From positions 2,596,308-2,660,307 of the forward strand of contig CANKZG010000001.1 of the NCBI GenBank assembly GCA_947488435.1: a stretch of 64,000 bases of DNA, given 5' to 3'. Positions 41,739 to 49,802 of this stretch are shown piece after piece. The notes below the pieces were generated by a model. That model did not search any database. It was not told the DNA's origin and worked only from the letters and a program-made list of their open reading frames with translations. Made by a program: the position numbers and the translations under genes. Source of the DNA: an uncultured Flavobacteriaceae bacterium (GTDB lineage Bacteria; Bacteroidota; Bacteroidia; Flavobacteriales; Flavobacteriaceae). Position 1 is the first letter of the stretch. Each line of letters opens with the position of its first letter.

Positions 41739-42502
41739 AGTTTATCTAAGCTTGGAACATCACTTCCACCTGCTGGTTCTAAGGTAATTCCAAATGCTTC
41801 AGAGGAATTAGGGTTTGTTAATGCAAATACCTTATTCGTATCTGAGGTAAAATCAGAGAGAAGCCCTAAACTTGTTGGTGTAAGTGGTTCAAGTTTTAAA
41901 GACCACACCTGATATACCATACCATCTGGGGGTTCTGGTAATCCTTCAGCATCAATATAAATTTCTTGTGTAGTTGTATTCCAATATGCTTTAGCATAAG
42001 AAGCAGGTGCAATGTCTTGACCTCCCAATAGAACTACTTGAATGTCTTTCTCTCGAAGTGTTTTTAATAAGGTTTCTGATTTCGCTTTAGAATCATTTGC
42101 TACTGCAATTTGTTCTTCTAAATTTAGATTCTGTTGATTGCTCATTTCGAGATCAGACTTTAGCTGGGAATTTTCGGAGTATATCCAAAACATTCCTATG
42201 GCAAGAGCCACAGAAGCTGCCCAACCCATATAGGAAATCCATGAACCTGATTTTTTAGGACTTAAATTGCGTACGCGATCATCTGATTTTAAAAGATTAG
42301 TAATGGTATGATATTCTGGAGCTTTTCCAGTGAAAGCAGCACTACTAAGTGCTAAAATGGAAGCTTCAATAGCTTCTATTTCTTGCATAATTTCAGGATA
42401 CTGTTCGGCATTACGGTGTACCTCCCTATTTTCCTCTTCAGAAAGGGTACCAGCAACATAAAGTTCTAAAACTCCCGAAGCAATGTATTTTTCAATATCC
42501 AT
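41711..42502 (-). CDS. RskA-type anti-sigma factor
   Basis: A 263-residue inner-membrane anti-sigma factor. Residues 1-90 hold a zinc-less anti-sigma-like region (MDIEKYIASGVLELYVAGTLSEEENREVHRNAEQYPEI); one membrane span follows at about 92-107 (SYMGWAASVALAIGMFWIY), then a coiled-coil (SQLKSDLEMSNQQNLNLEEQIAVANDS). The RskA domain in the periplasm is evident (YAKAYWNTTTQEIYIDAEGLPEPPDGMVYQVWSL, and FGITLEPAGGSDVPSLDKLYTLG). It binds the ECF sigma factor encoded immediately upstream (2-base gap) and releases it on signal, normally by proteolysis. The signal is unknown. Confidence 0.92.
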   Translation of the reverse strand: MDIEKYIASGVLELYVAGTLSEEENREVHRNAEQYPEIMQEIEAIEASILALSSAAFTGKAPEYHTITNLLKSDDRVRNLSPKKSGSWISYMGWAASVALAIGMFWIYSENSQLKSDLEMSNQQNLNLEEQIAVANDSKAKSETLLKTLREKDIQVVLLGGQDIAPASYAKAYWNTTTQEIYIDAEGLPEPPDGMVYQVWSLKLEPLTPTSLGLLSDFTSDTNKVFALTNPNSSEAFGITLEPAGGSDVPSLDKLYTLGVVSS

Positions 42503-42504
42503 AA

Positions 42505-43038
42505 CTATGATGCAGTCATATTTTTCCGTAACTGTCCAATACAGTTCCTATTCCTTGTTTTTACTGTTCCCAAAGGAATGTCCAATTCTTCAGAAACTTC
42601 TTTTTGCGAATAACCTCTAAAATATAATAACTCGATGAGCTGGGTACATTTCTCTTTTAAATTTTTTAGCAATTTTAACACGCCACTATAATCTGTTTCC
42701 GCCTCAGAAACGGGCTCATTTTCTAAAATACCTACGAAAAAATCTACGGAAAGGTTCTGTTTTTGTGTTTTATATGATTTTGAACGAATTTCATCTATGG
42801 CCGCGTTTCTGGCAATATTTAGAAGCCAGGTAAAAAAACGACCTTTTGAAGCGGTATAACTTTCAGCATTGTTCCACGCTTTTATAAAAACATCTTGAGC
42901 AATTTCCTCTGCCAAATCCTCATCTTTAACTATAGCAGTGATTACCCCACAAATATTGGTTATATACATACCATAGAGTTTTTCAAAAGCTATAGTATCT
43001 TTTTGTTGAAAACGAAGAACCAATTGATCTAAAGTCAT
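42505..43038 (-). CDS. ECF-type RNA polymerase sigma factor
   Basis: A 177-residue sigma-70 family member of the extracytoplasmic-function group. Region 2 reads FEKLYGMYITNICGVITAIVKDEDLAEEIAQDVFIKAWNNAESY, then FFTWLLNIARNAAIDEIRSK. Region 4 is LLKNLKEKCTQLIELLYFRGYSQKEVSEELDIPLGTVKTRNRNCIGQLRK with its helix-turn-helix. It lies two bases upstream of its RskA-type anti-sigma gene in the standard order. The DUF4331/TPR genes and the YceI-like gene on either side are candidate targets, by position only. Confidence 0.94.
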   Translation of the reverse strand: MTLDQLVLRFQQKDTIAFEKLYGMYITNICGVITAIVKDEDLAEEIAQDVFIKAWNNAESYTASKGRFFTWLLNIARNAAIDEIRSKSYKTQKQNLSVDFFVGILENEPVSEAETDYSGVLKLLKNLKEKCTQLIELLYFRGYSQKEVSEELDIPLGTVKTRNRNCIGQLRKNMTAS

Positions 43039-43145
43039 GTGCTTATTAGGGTACTAAACCACTATCAAAAACAGTGATCTTAAGTATTCGATTATCCATT
43101 ATTTTAATGGAATACTAAAAACCAGATACGCTTACTTGTACTTGC

Positions 43146-43778
43146 TTAGTTTTTTTGAAGCAAAACTTTAGCTTGTACTGCGACTTCACTCCAAGTTTTA
43201 CTTACACCGTCTTTACCAGTATGTAGGGCTTCACAGGCCTTATTTATAGCAGATACAGCATCAAGAGCATCCCAATTCTCAAGATTCATTACCCCATTAA
43301 ACGTATAAACTTCATCCGAAGTTTTTTCGTAGGTTAACGGAATATTAGCTGTTTCACCATTTAATGTAATATCAATAGAACACTTTTCACCATCCACTAC
43401 TTTAAATATTCCAGAAATGAGTGTTGTATTTTTCATAACTCCAAAAAAGAATTCAATAATTTTTGGATCCCTTGTTCCTGTAGCATCATTGGTAAACAAA
43501 CTACTCACCGGGATAGTAAAAGTGGTTCCATCCATGGCATCCAAGGCTGTAGCTCCAGCATTACTTTCGGTAATATTTATTGTAGTAAATTGACCACCAA
43601 CTGGCAATTTTTCGGTAGTTTTATATGCAGTAAAGCTTACTTTAGTAGAATCTTTTATCAATTCAAATGCTGCTTCAGCTGCAGTTTCAATAGGCTGTTT
43701 GTCTTCTTTTTTTGCCTCTTTGCAACTAAAAGTAAATAGGAGTATAAGTCCAAGGGCTAATGTGGTTAACTTTTTCAT
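43146..43778 (-). CDS. YceI-like domain lipoprotein
   Basis: A 210-residue lipoprotein with signal MKKLTTLALGLILLFTFSC, then KEAKKEDKQ. The mature domain resembles YceI lipocalin-type folds (VSFTAYKTTEKLPVGGQFTTINI, IIEFFFGVMKNTTLISGIFKVVDG, and IPLTYEKTSDEVYTFNGVMNLENWDALDAVSAINKAC). YceI proteins bind isoprenoid chains or other lipophilic molecules. It lies 107 bases upstream of the sigma gene on the same strand and may be part of that regulon. Divergent from the DUF1287 gene. Confidence 0.85.
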   Translation of the reverse strand: MKKLTTLALGLILLFTFSCKEAKKEDKQPIETAAEAAFELIKDSTKVSFTAYKTTEKLPVGGQFTTINITESNAGATALDAMDGTTFTIPVSSLFTNDATGTRDPKIIEFFFGVMKNTTLISGIFKVVDGEKCSIDITLNGETANIPLTYEKTSDEVYTFNGVMNLENWDALDAVSAINKACEALHTGKDGVSKTWSEVAVQAKVLLQKN

Positions 43779-43930
43779 AGTATGGAAATTTTAATAATGG
43801 TTAAAGTTACATATTATTTTATCGGAAGACAATATGGATTAGAAATGATTTACATTAGAAAATAGGTGAGAGTGGTGAAAAATAGCTGTGGCACGAACTT
43901 TTCATTTCAATAACAAATAAAAATATATGT

Positions 43931-44512
43931 ATGAAAAAAATAATGCTATTAATTTCTTTTGTAAGCATAAACTATTGTTTTACACAATCCGGAGGGCAAC
44001 GTTCTCTTTCTGATGCAGCTATAACACTAACAGCGGAAAAGATAACCTACGACTCTCGTTATTTTGCAATCTCTTATCCAAATGGGGATGTACCTAAGGA
44101 TAAAGGAGTATGCACAGACGTTATTATTCGTGCCTATCGTAAAATTGGGTTTGATTTGCAAAAGGCGGTTCATCTGGATATGAAAGATAATTTTGAGGCA
44201 TACCCTAAAATATGGGGATTATCTGGAACAGATAAAAATATCGATCATCGCAGAGTTCCTAATCTGATGACTTTTTTTGAACGAAAGGGAGCCTCCCTTC
44301 CAATTACTGCAAATGCATCAGACTATAAACCTGGAGACATAGTGAGTTGGAATTTGGGTGGAGCCACAACACATATTGGAGTTGTAGTTGAGCAAAAATC
44401 AGAAGATAAGAAACGGAATATGATTGTTCATAACATTGGAGCTGGGCAGGTCATGGAAGATTGTTTATTTAATTTCAGAATTATTGGACATTATAGATTT
44501 GAAACGAATTAA
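43931..44512 (+). CDS. DUF1287 exported protein
   Basis: A 193-residue exported protein (signal to about residue 20, FTQSGGQ). It matches DUF1287, a small family with an NlpC/P60-like papain fold: ITYDSRYFAISYPNGDVPKDKGVCTDVIIRAYRKIGFDLQKAVHLDMKDNF, then YKPGDIVSWNLGGATTHIGVVVE. The Cys in GVCTD and the His in THIGVV are placed like the catalytic pair of that fold. Peptide or amide hydrolysis in the periplasm is plausible but unproven. It is monocistronic and divergent from the YceI-like gene. Confidence 0.88.
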   Translation: MKKIMLLISFVSINYCFTQSGGQRSLSDAAITLTAEKITYDSRYFAISYPNGDVPKDKGVCTDVIIRAYRKIGFDLQKAVHLDMKDNFEAYPKIWGLSGTDKNIDHRRVPNLMTFFERKGASLPITANASDYKPGDIVSWNLGGATTHIGVVVEQKSEDKKRNMIVHNIGAGQVMEDCLFNFRIIGHYRFETN

Positions 44513-44666
44513 CAAAAAGATATAAGTATGGATAATAAAACCTGATATCACTATTCATTCCCGGTCTAAAAATGATTAACTTTCTCAGCATTAAAAATGA
44601 TCATAAAGAAGGTTTATGTTCAGATAAAAAGAAAGCAATCCATTTACAAATTCAGGGTATTAACGC

Positions 44667-45263
44667 ATGAAAGAACTCCAATTTCCACTTGAACTTATAT
44701 TTAATATCACTACAATTTCTAATGATTTTACCGCAAAAGATGTCCGTGGAAATACTGTAGCTTATGTAAAACAGAAAATGTTTAAACTTAAAGAGGATAT
44801 AAGTGTCTTTGAAAATGAGCGTAAATCAAAAGTTATTTTTAAAATAAAAGCAGATCAGTGGATTGATTTTTCTGCTGCTTATAGTTTTACGGATGATCAG
44901 GGAAGAAGATTGGGCAAGATTGCACGAAAAGGATGGGCTTCCCTATGGAAAGCTAAATACGAGTTGATTGACCAACATGAAAAATTACAATATAATATTC
45001 GAGAGGAAAATGCTTGGGTGAAAGTTTTAGATGGTTTATTTGGACAAATCCCCTTATTGAATATAGCAACAGGATACCTTTTTAACCCTGCTTATAAGGT
45101 TACCAACCTGCAAGATGAGATTGTATTTCGGTTGTCTAAGGAACCTTCTTTTTTTGGACGAAAATTTAAAATAGCAAAAATAAAAACTGCTGATAATGAT
45201 GATGACCAGCGTATTATTCTTGGGCTGATGATGATGATACTATTAGAGCGCAGAAGAGGCTAG
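44667..45263 (+). CDS. LURP-one-related/scramblase-like protein
   Basis: A 198-residue protein of the Tubby-like LURP-one-related family. The pattern is FPLELIFNITTISNDFTAKDVRGNTVAYVKQKMFKLKEDISVFENERKSKVIFKIKADQWIDF, then YSFTDDQGRRLGKIARKGWASLWKAKYELIDQ and the C-terminal EPSFFGRKFKIAKI. The fold is a beta-barrel around a central helix. It ends with a hydrophobic RIILGLMMMILLERRRG tail. No signal peptide is seen, so it may be cytoplasmic and membrane-bound by its tail. Its role is unknown. Confidence 0.82.
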   Translation: MKELQFPLELIFNITTISNDFTAKDVRGNTVAYVKQKMFKLKEDISVFENERKSKVIFKIKADQWIDFSAAYSFTDDQGRRLGKIARKGWASLWKAKYELIDQHEKLQYNIREENAWVKVLDGLFGQIPLLNIATGYLFNPAYKVTNLQDEIVFRLSKEPSFFGRKFKIAKIKTADNDDDQRIILGLMMMILLERRRG

Positions 45264-45305
45264 TATTATAAAGAATGTTACCCTTAAAATTTTAAATAAA
45301 TTGTT

Positions 45306-45875
45306 ATGCGAATACTAGTAAAATTAGGTATTGTTTATATGGTTACCCTGACCATGAATTCCTGTCAATCAAGAGAAAATCTTTTTCAAGAAAATACCAA
45401 AGATTGGTTTATAAAAGGAGCTGCAGATTGGAGCTTTTCGGATACGGTATTAATAGGCAAGGTAAAAGATACTTCAGGATTTATTGTAACCAATAAAACA
45501 TATAAAAATTTTCAATTAGAGTTGGAATTTAAACCTGATAGTACAATCAATTCTGGAGTTTTTATTCGCTGCAATGGGGAGAATGTGGGAGCCAAAGATT
45601 GTTATGAAATTAATATTTGGGACTTACATCCAAATCAAGATTACCGAACAGGAGCCATTGTTGCACGAATAAAACCGCTAAAAAAAGTAAATACGCTTAA
45701 CCAATGGAATCGTTATAAAATAAGAAGTAAAGCAGATCATATCCAAGTATGGATCAATGATACTCTAACCGCGGATTTTAAAGATGAATCCCTACCTAGA
45801 GGCTATATAGCATTACAAGCTGCCGGAGTTGGAACCATAGAATTTCGCAAGTTAACCCTCGTTTCCTTAAACTGA
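45306..45875 (+). CDS. DUF1080 (3-keto-disaccharide hydrolase-like) lipoprotein
   Basis: A 189-residue lipoprotein, signal MRILVKLGIVYMVTLTMNSC. The mature domain matches DUF1080, a jelly-roll family (WFIKGAADWSFSDTVLIGKVKDTSGFIVTNKTYKNFQLELEFKPDSTINSGVFIRCNGEN, then NQWNRYKIRSKADHIQVWINDTLTADFKDES and RGYIALQAAGVGTIEFRKLTL). Some members hydrolyse 3-keto-glycosides; others only bind carbohydrate. A lipid anchor suggests cell-envelope sugar handling. Its 3' end is 12 bases from the convergent hydrolase/OsmC gene. Confidence 0.87.
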   Translation: MRILVKLGIVYMVTLTMNSCQSRENLFQENTKDWFIKGAADWSFSDTVLIGKVKDTSGFIVTNKTYKNFQLELEFKPDSTINSGVFIRCNGENVGAKDCYEINIWDLHPNQDYRTGAIVARIKPLKKVNTLNQWNRYKIRSKADHIQVWINDTLTADFKDESLPRGYIALQAAGVGTIEFRKLTLVSLN

Positions 45876-45887
45876 ATCTAGGAAAAC

Positions 45888-47105
45888 CTATGAGGGAATA
45901 AGGGTAGTTAACACCTGCGTATCGGTATGCAAGGTTTTATGTACTGGACATTTGTCTGCTATTTCTAGAAGACGTTTTAGCTGTGCCTCATCCAAATTTC
46001 CTTTAAAACGTATATCTCGTTTAAACGTATCAATTTTTGCCGTATTGGATTCACAATCTTCACAATCCTCTTTATGAGACCTACTATAAGAAGTATGCAC
46101 TTCTACATTATCTACTTGCCAACCCTTACGTTTAGCATACATTTGTATCGTCATAGCTGTGCAAGCAGATAACCCGGCAGATACGAACTCATATGGAGAT
46201 GGACCAAAATTATTACCTCCAAAGGATATGGGCTCATCGGCATGCATATAGTGACTTCCCACCTTCATTTGGGTTGTAAAACCGTCTTCAGCATCTAAAC
46301 TTGCTGCAACCTGATGTTTTGTTTTTAAAACAGTTTCTTCCTCAATAAAAAGATAACGTTTCGCCCAACCAGCGATAACGTCCCCTGCATAAGTAGAATC
46401 TTTTTTCTGCATTAATAGGTGATCGGCGCCATCCAAAGAAACAAAGCTTTTAGGGTGTCGAGCTGCTACATAAATTTCTTCCGCATTAATAATACCCACC
46501 GTAGTATCTTGTGGAGAATGTAAAATAAGTATGGGCTTTCTTAAATGCTTAACAATCTCTGGTAGAGACTTGGTTTCTAAATCATCTAAGAATTGTTTTT
46601 TGATCGTAAAATCCCTACCACTTAGGTTTACAACGGCATGTCCTTGCCTTGAAATCTCTTCTAAACTGCTATGCAATAAATGTTTTACGTGTACTGGATT
46701 GGAAGGAGCACCTATAGTAGCAACGGCTTTTATTGAAGGTATTTCTGCAGCCGCAAATACTACGGCAGCCCCTCCTAAAGAATGCCCAATCAAAAGACTA
46801 GGTGCTTGATAATTTTTTTCTAAGTACGCTGCTGCTGCAATTAGGTCGTTTACGTTTCCTGAAAAATTGGTATCCGCAAAATCTCCATCGCTTTCACCTA
46901 AACCCGTAAAGTCAAAACGGAGCACAGCAAAGCCATTTGAAGTTAGTGCTTTTCCAATATTTTTAACAGCAGATAAATTTTTATTACAGGTAAAACAATG
47001 CGCAAATAAAACAAAATTATGTGGATGCCTATCTGCGGGAAGCTCCAATCTTCCCACGAGTGTTTGCCCTTCTTTATTGGTAAATGTTATTTTTTGTAGA
47101 TTCAT
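45888..47105 (-). CDS. Alpha/beta hydrolase-OsmC fusion protein
   Basis: A 405-residue two-domain protein. Residues 1-250 are an alpha/beta hydrolase with nucleophile S109 in LLIGHSLGGAAV and oxyanion-side FVLFAHCFTCNKN. Residues 260-405 are an OsmC/Ohr domain, with redox cysteines C315 (LSACTAMTIQMYAKRKGW) and C386 (IADKCPVHKTLH), the two positions used to reduce organic peroxides. Fusions of this order are known in many bacteria and are named bifunctional alpha/beta hydrolase/OsmC. An organic-peroxide or ester detoxification role in the cytoplasm is the reasonable inference. The DUF2490 gene lies four bases upstream. Confidence 0.9.
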   Translation of the reverse strand: MNLQKITFTNKEGQTLVGRLELPADRHPHNFVLFAHCFTCNKNLSAVKNIGKALTSNGFAVLRFDFTGLGESDGDFADTNFSGNVNDLIAAAAYLEKNYQAPSLLIGHSLGGAAVVFAAAEIPSIKAVATIGAPSNPVHVKHLLHSSLEEISRQGHAVVNLSGRDFTIKKQFLDDLETKSLPEIVKHLRKPILILHSPQDTTVGIINAEEIYVAARHPKSFVSLDGADHLLMQKKDSTYAGDVIAGWAKRYLFIEEETVLKTKHQVAASLDAEDGFTTQMKVGSHYMHADEPISFGGNNFGPSPYEFVSAGLSACTAMTIQMYAKRKGWQVDNVEVHTSYSRSHKEDCEDCESNTAKIDTFKRDIRFKGNLDEAQLKRLLEIADKCPVHKTLHTDTQVLTTLIPS

Positions 47106-47109
47106 GTAC

Positions 47110-47817
47110 TTAGCTTTGTTCTTTGTTTTTTCTTAAGTCGGTATTAAGAAATAGTCCTATCTGAATACGGTCAAAGTTGGCAGTATTAAAATGATTTTTT
47201 AAATACCCAAATTGCACACTACTATTGGCAGATAAATGAAAACCTACAGCTCCATATAGTCTGTTTTGCCCAAAAATGTTATCCTGTAAGTTAAGAAACA
47301 CCTCATCATAAGCGTTCAGGAAAATAGTTTTGGATAGGGGTAAGGTAAGCTGTAGGCGATACCTTGCCCGATGCTGCGTATCCGAAATATCAAAGTCACG
47401 ATTATTAATAAAACGTTGCTCTAAACGATATCGATGTTCAAAACGTACCTTACCTACTTTGTTTTTAAGAATGAATTGCTCAAAAATTCGATGTTCGATA
47501 AGGGTGTTTATTAGTGTTGGACCGTCTTGAAGCGGTGTGTCTTCAAAGGTAGGATCTGTATCAATATAACCATATCCGAAGGTGGCAATGGCATTAGCAT
47601 TTAAATGATAATTGAGTCCGGTACGGAGTAATAATTGATTAAAATTACTGCTTATTTCATAAAATCGAAACTGGGCTTCTGTGTGAATGCTTAGTTTTTC
47701 TGACACGGTATTTGTGCCAAAATACATATACCAAGCGCCAAACTCATTTTCACCATTGTTTTGTGCGCTTAAGGATATGGTTAAAAAAAATAGGGGTATA
47801 AAATATTTTATTCTCAT
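47110..47817 (-). CDS. DUF2490 outer-membrane-type protein
   Basis: A 235-residue protein with signal MRIKYFIPLFFLTISLSAQ. The body follows DUF2490: GAWYMYFGTNTVSEKLSIHTEAQFRFYEISSNFNQLLLRTGLNYHLN, then FEHRYRLEQRFIN, ARYRLQLTLPLSKTIFLNAYDEVFLNLQ and FGYLKNHFNTANFDRIQIGLFLNTDL. Alternating aromatic and polar residues and the regular strand lengths indicate a small outer-membrane beta-barrel. No function is known. It is co-transcribed with the downstream hydrolase/OsmC gene (four-base gap) and possibly with the S9 peptidase upstream (15 bases). Confidence 0.87.
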   Translation of the reverse strand: MRIKYFIPLFFLTISLSAQNNGENEFGAWYMYFGTNTVSEKLSIHTEAQFRFYEISSNFNQLLLRTGLNYHLNANAIATFGYGYIDTDPTFEDTPLQDGPTLINTLIEHRIFEQFILKNKVGKVRFEHRYRLEQRFINNRDFDISDTQHRARYRLQLTLPLSKTIFLNAYDEVFLNLQDNIFGQNRLYGAVGFHLSANSSVQFGYLKNHFNTANFDRIQIGLFLNTDLRKNKEQS

Positions 47818-47832
47818 TAGGTAATACTATAA

Positions 47833-49773
47833 TTAAGATCCAATTTCTAAAGAGGTACCATCATTAATGGGAGTACCTTCATCTTTTTTCAAATAGGTAT
47901 CTAAAAATTCTAAAACTTTACTATATGCCGTTATTTGATTTTCTTTTTTTACAAATCCATGACCTTCATCTTCGAAAAGTACATATTCCACGGGAACACC
48001 ATTTTTTCGAACACCAGCTACGATTTCATCGGATTCTACCTGCAACACCCGTGGATCTTGGGCGCCTTGAAGCACAATTAAAGGCTTGGTGACTTTATCT
48101 GTATGAAACAAAGGAGATATTTTGCGTAAGCGCACAGAATCGGCACTGTTAGGATCTCCTAATTCTAAATAAAGTGCTTCCTTAAAAGATTCCCACCAGG
48201 GTGGAATACTCCTTAATGTTCGTATCCAATTGGTAACACCAAATAAATTTACGCCTACTGCAAATTCTTCAGGAGCGTAGGTAAGGGCGGCCATAGTCAT
48301 ATAACCTCCATAAGACCCTCCAATAATACCTATTTTATCACCAGCAATTTCGGTTTGCTCAACCAGCCAATTTTTACCTGCCACACAGTCTTTTAAATCC
48401 TTATCTCCATGATTTAAATCATCCATTTGATAAAAGGTTTTACCATAACCACTGCTACCTCGGTTGTTTACCGCTAAAACTGCGTAACCATGATTTACCA
48501 TATATTGAATGAATGAACTGAAATTTTGCCTGGATTGCCCCCCAGGACCTCCGTGAACCCACACTAAGGCTGGAACCTTATTTGTTGCAGAAGCTTGGTG
48601 CGGCTTATAATAAATGGCCGGAATTTCTAAACCATCGAATGATTTATATCGAATTACTTCGGCATGTACCAAATCCGAAGCATTAATTTCTGCGTTGAGT
48701 ACATTAGAAAGCTGAGTGTGATTTTTGGTGTTTAAATCATATACATAAAGGTTAGAAGGCGTATGCGAGCCTCCTAAATAAAATCGCATGGATTGTTCAT
48801 CGTTAGAAAAGCCAACACTGGTGATACTTTCATTTTCAAAGGATGGAAGTGCAATATTTTTACCGGATGCTACATCCATAATTTCAATAACACTTTTAGC
48901 GTCTTCATTAATAGAAGTTACCCTGTATTTTCCATTTTTAGTAAAATAACTCCACGAGATATCCCAGTCTTTTTCTAATACTTTTTTGTAGGACTTATCG
49001 GCAATGTGGTATTCCATTAGATATGAAAATTCAGAACCTTCATCTGTGGTGTAAAAGATAGATTTTCCATCCGGAGCAAAGTCCTGACCTGCGTTGGAAC
49101 TTTGTGTGCGATTTATTTGTATCGAGGATTTTGTAGTAAGATTATGAAGAAATAGATCACTGTCGTTAGTGTTAATAGACTTACCCAATACTAAATATTC
49201 TTTATTTGGAGAGATGGCATTAATAGTATAACCTTCATCGTTTTGATAACGCATTTTAGCTGTTAAAGACGCTAAATCCATTTCATACAAATCCATGTAT
49301 TTACTATCTCTCTTATTGGAGACAAAATAAAAACTAGCATCATCTTTAGCCCAACCCATAAAATTATTACGAGACCCTTCTTCGGGAGTAAGATCTGTAT
49401 CGGATCCATCCGTATCTTTTAAATAAATATGGAAGCGTTCATCCCCATTGTTATCCATTCGAAATAACATACGCTCGTCCTTTGGAAAATAGGATATTGC
49501 AAATACCGAAGAACTATCGGAAACAGAAATCGGCGCGAGTTCCCCTCCTGTCGTTGCAATGGTATACATATTGTAGATTCCAGAGCGGTTGCTTGAAACC
49601 AAGAGTTTTGTTTTATCTGGAGAAAAACTACCACCTCCAATCGCTTCATTGTCCATCATCTGTTCAATGGTATAACTTTGCAGTGCTAACTCCTCTGTTT
49701 CAGAAGCTTCAGATTTCCCATCCTTACAACTCCAAAGTGCAAGGGCAACCAAAAGTGCAATATATTTTTTCAT
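47833..49773 (-). CDS. S9 family (prolyl oligopeptidase-type) peptidase lipoprotein
   Basis: A 646-residue serine peptidase. The signal ends LALWSC, so it is a lipoprotein. An N-terminal beta-propeller with WD/PD40-like repeats (GGGSFSPDKTKLLVSSNRSGIYNMYTI, NAGQDFAPDGKSIFYTTDEGSEFSY) runs to about residue 370; the catalytic alpha/beta domain follows, with S487 in GGSYGGYMT, D573 in GAQDPRV and H605 in DEGHGF. The PALVWVHGGPGGQSR segment forms the oxyanion side. It cuts small peptides at the envelope, perhaps for peptide uptake. It is the middle gene of a likely minus-strand run from 53018 to 45888. Confidence 0.92.
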   Translation of the reverse strand: MKKYIALLVALALWSCKDGKSEASETEELALQSYTIEQMMDNEAIGGGSFSPDKTKLLVSSNRSGIYNMYTIATTGGELAPISVSDSSSVFAISYFPKDERMLFRMDNNGDERFHIYLKDTDGSDTDLTPEEGSRNNFMGWAKDDASFYFVSNKRDSKYMDLYEMDLASLTAKMRYQNDEGYTINAISPNKEYLVLGKSINTNDSDLFLHNLTTKSSIQINRTQSSNAGQDFAPDGKSIFYTTDEGSEFSYLMEYHIADKSYKKVLEKDWDISWSYFTKNGKYRVTSINEDAKSVIEIMDVASGKNIALPSFENESITSVGFSNDEQSMRFYLGGSHTPSNLYVYDLNTKNHTQLSNVLNAEINASDLVHAEVIRYKSFDGLEIPAIYYKPHQASATNKVPALVWVHGGPGGQSRQNFSSFIQYMVNHGYAVLAVNNRGSSGYGKTFYQMDDLNHGDKDLKDCVAGKNWLVEQTEIAGDKIGIIGGSYGGYMTMAALTYAPEEFAVGVNLFGVTNWIRTLRSIPPWWESFKEALYLELGDPNSADSVRLRKISPLFHTDKVTKPLIVLQGAQDPRVLQVESDEIVAGVRKNGVPVEYVLFEDEGHGFVKKENQITAYSKVLEFLDTYLKKDEGTPINDGTSLEIGS

Positions 49774-49802
49774 CCTTTTGTTTATTTAAATTATATCAAT
49801 AG

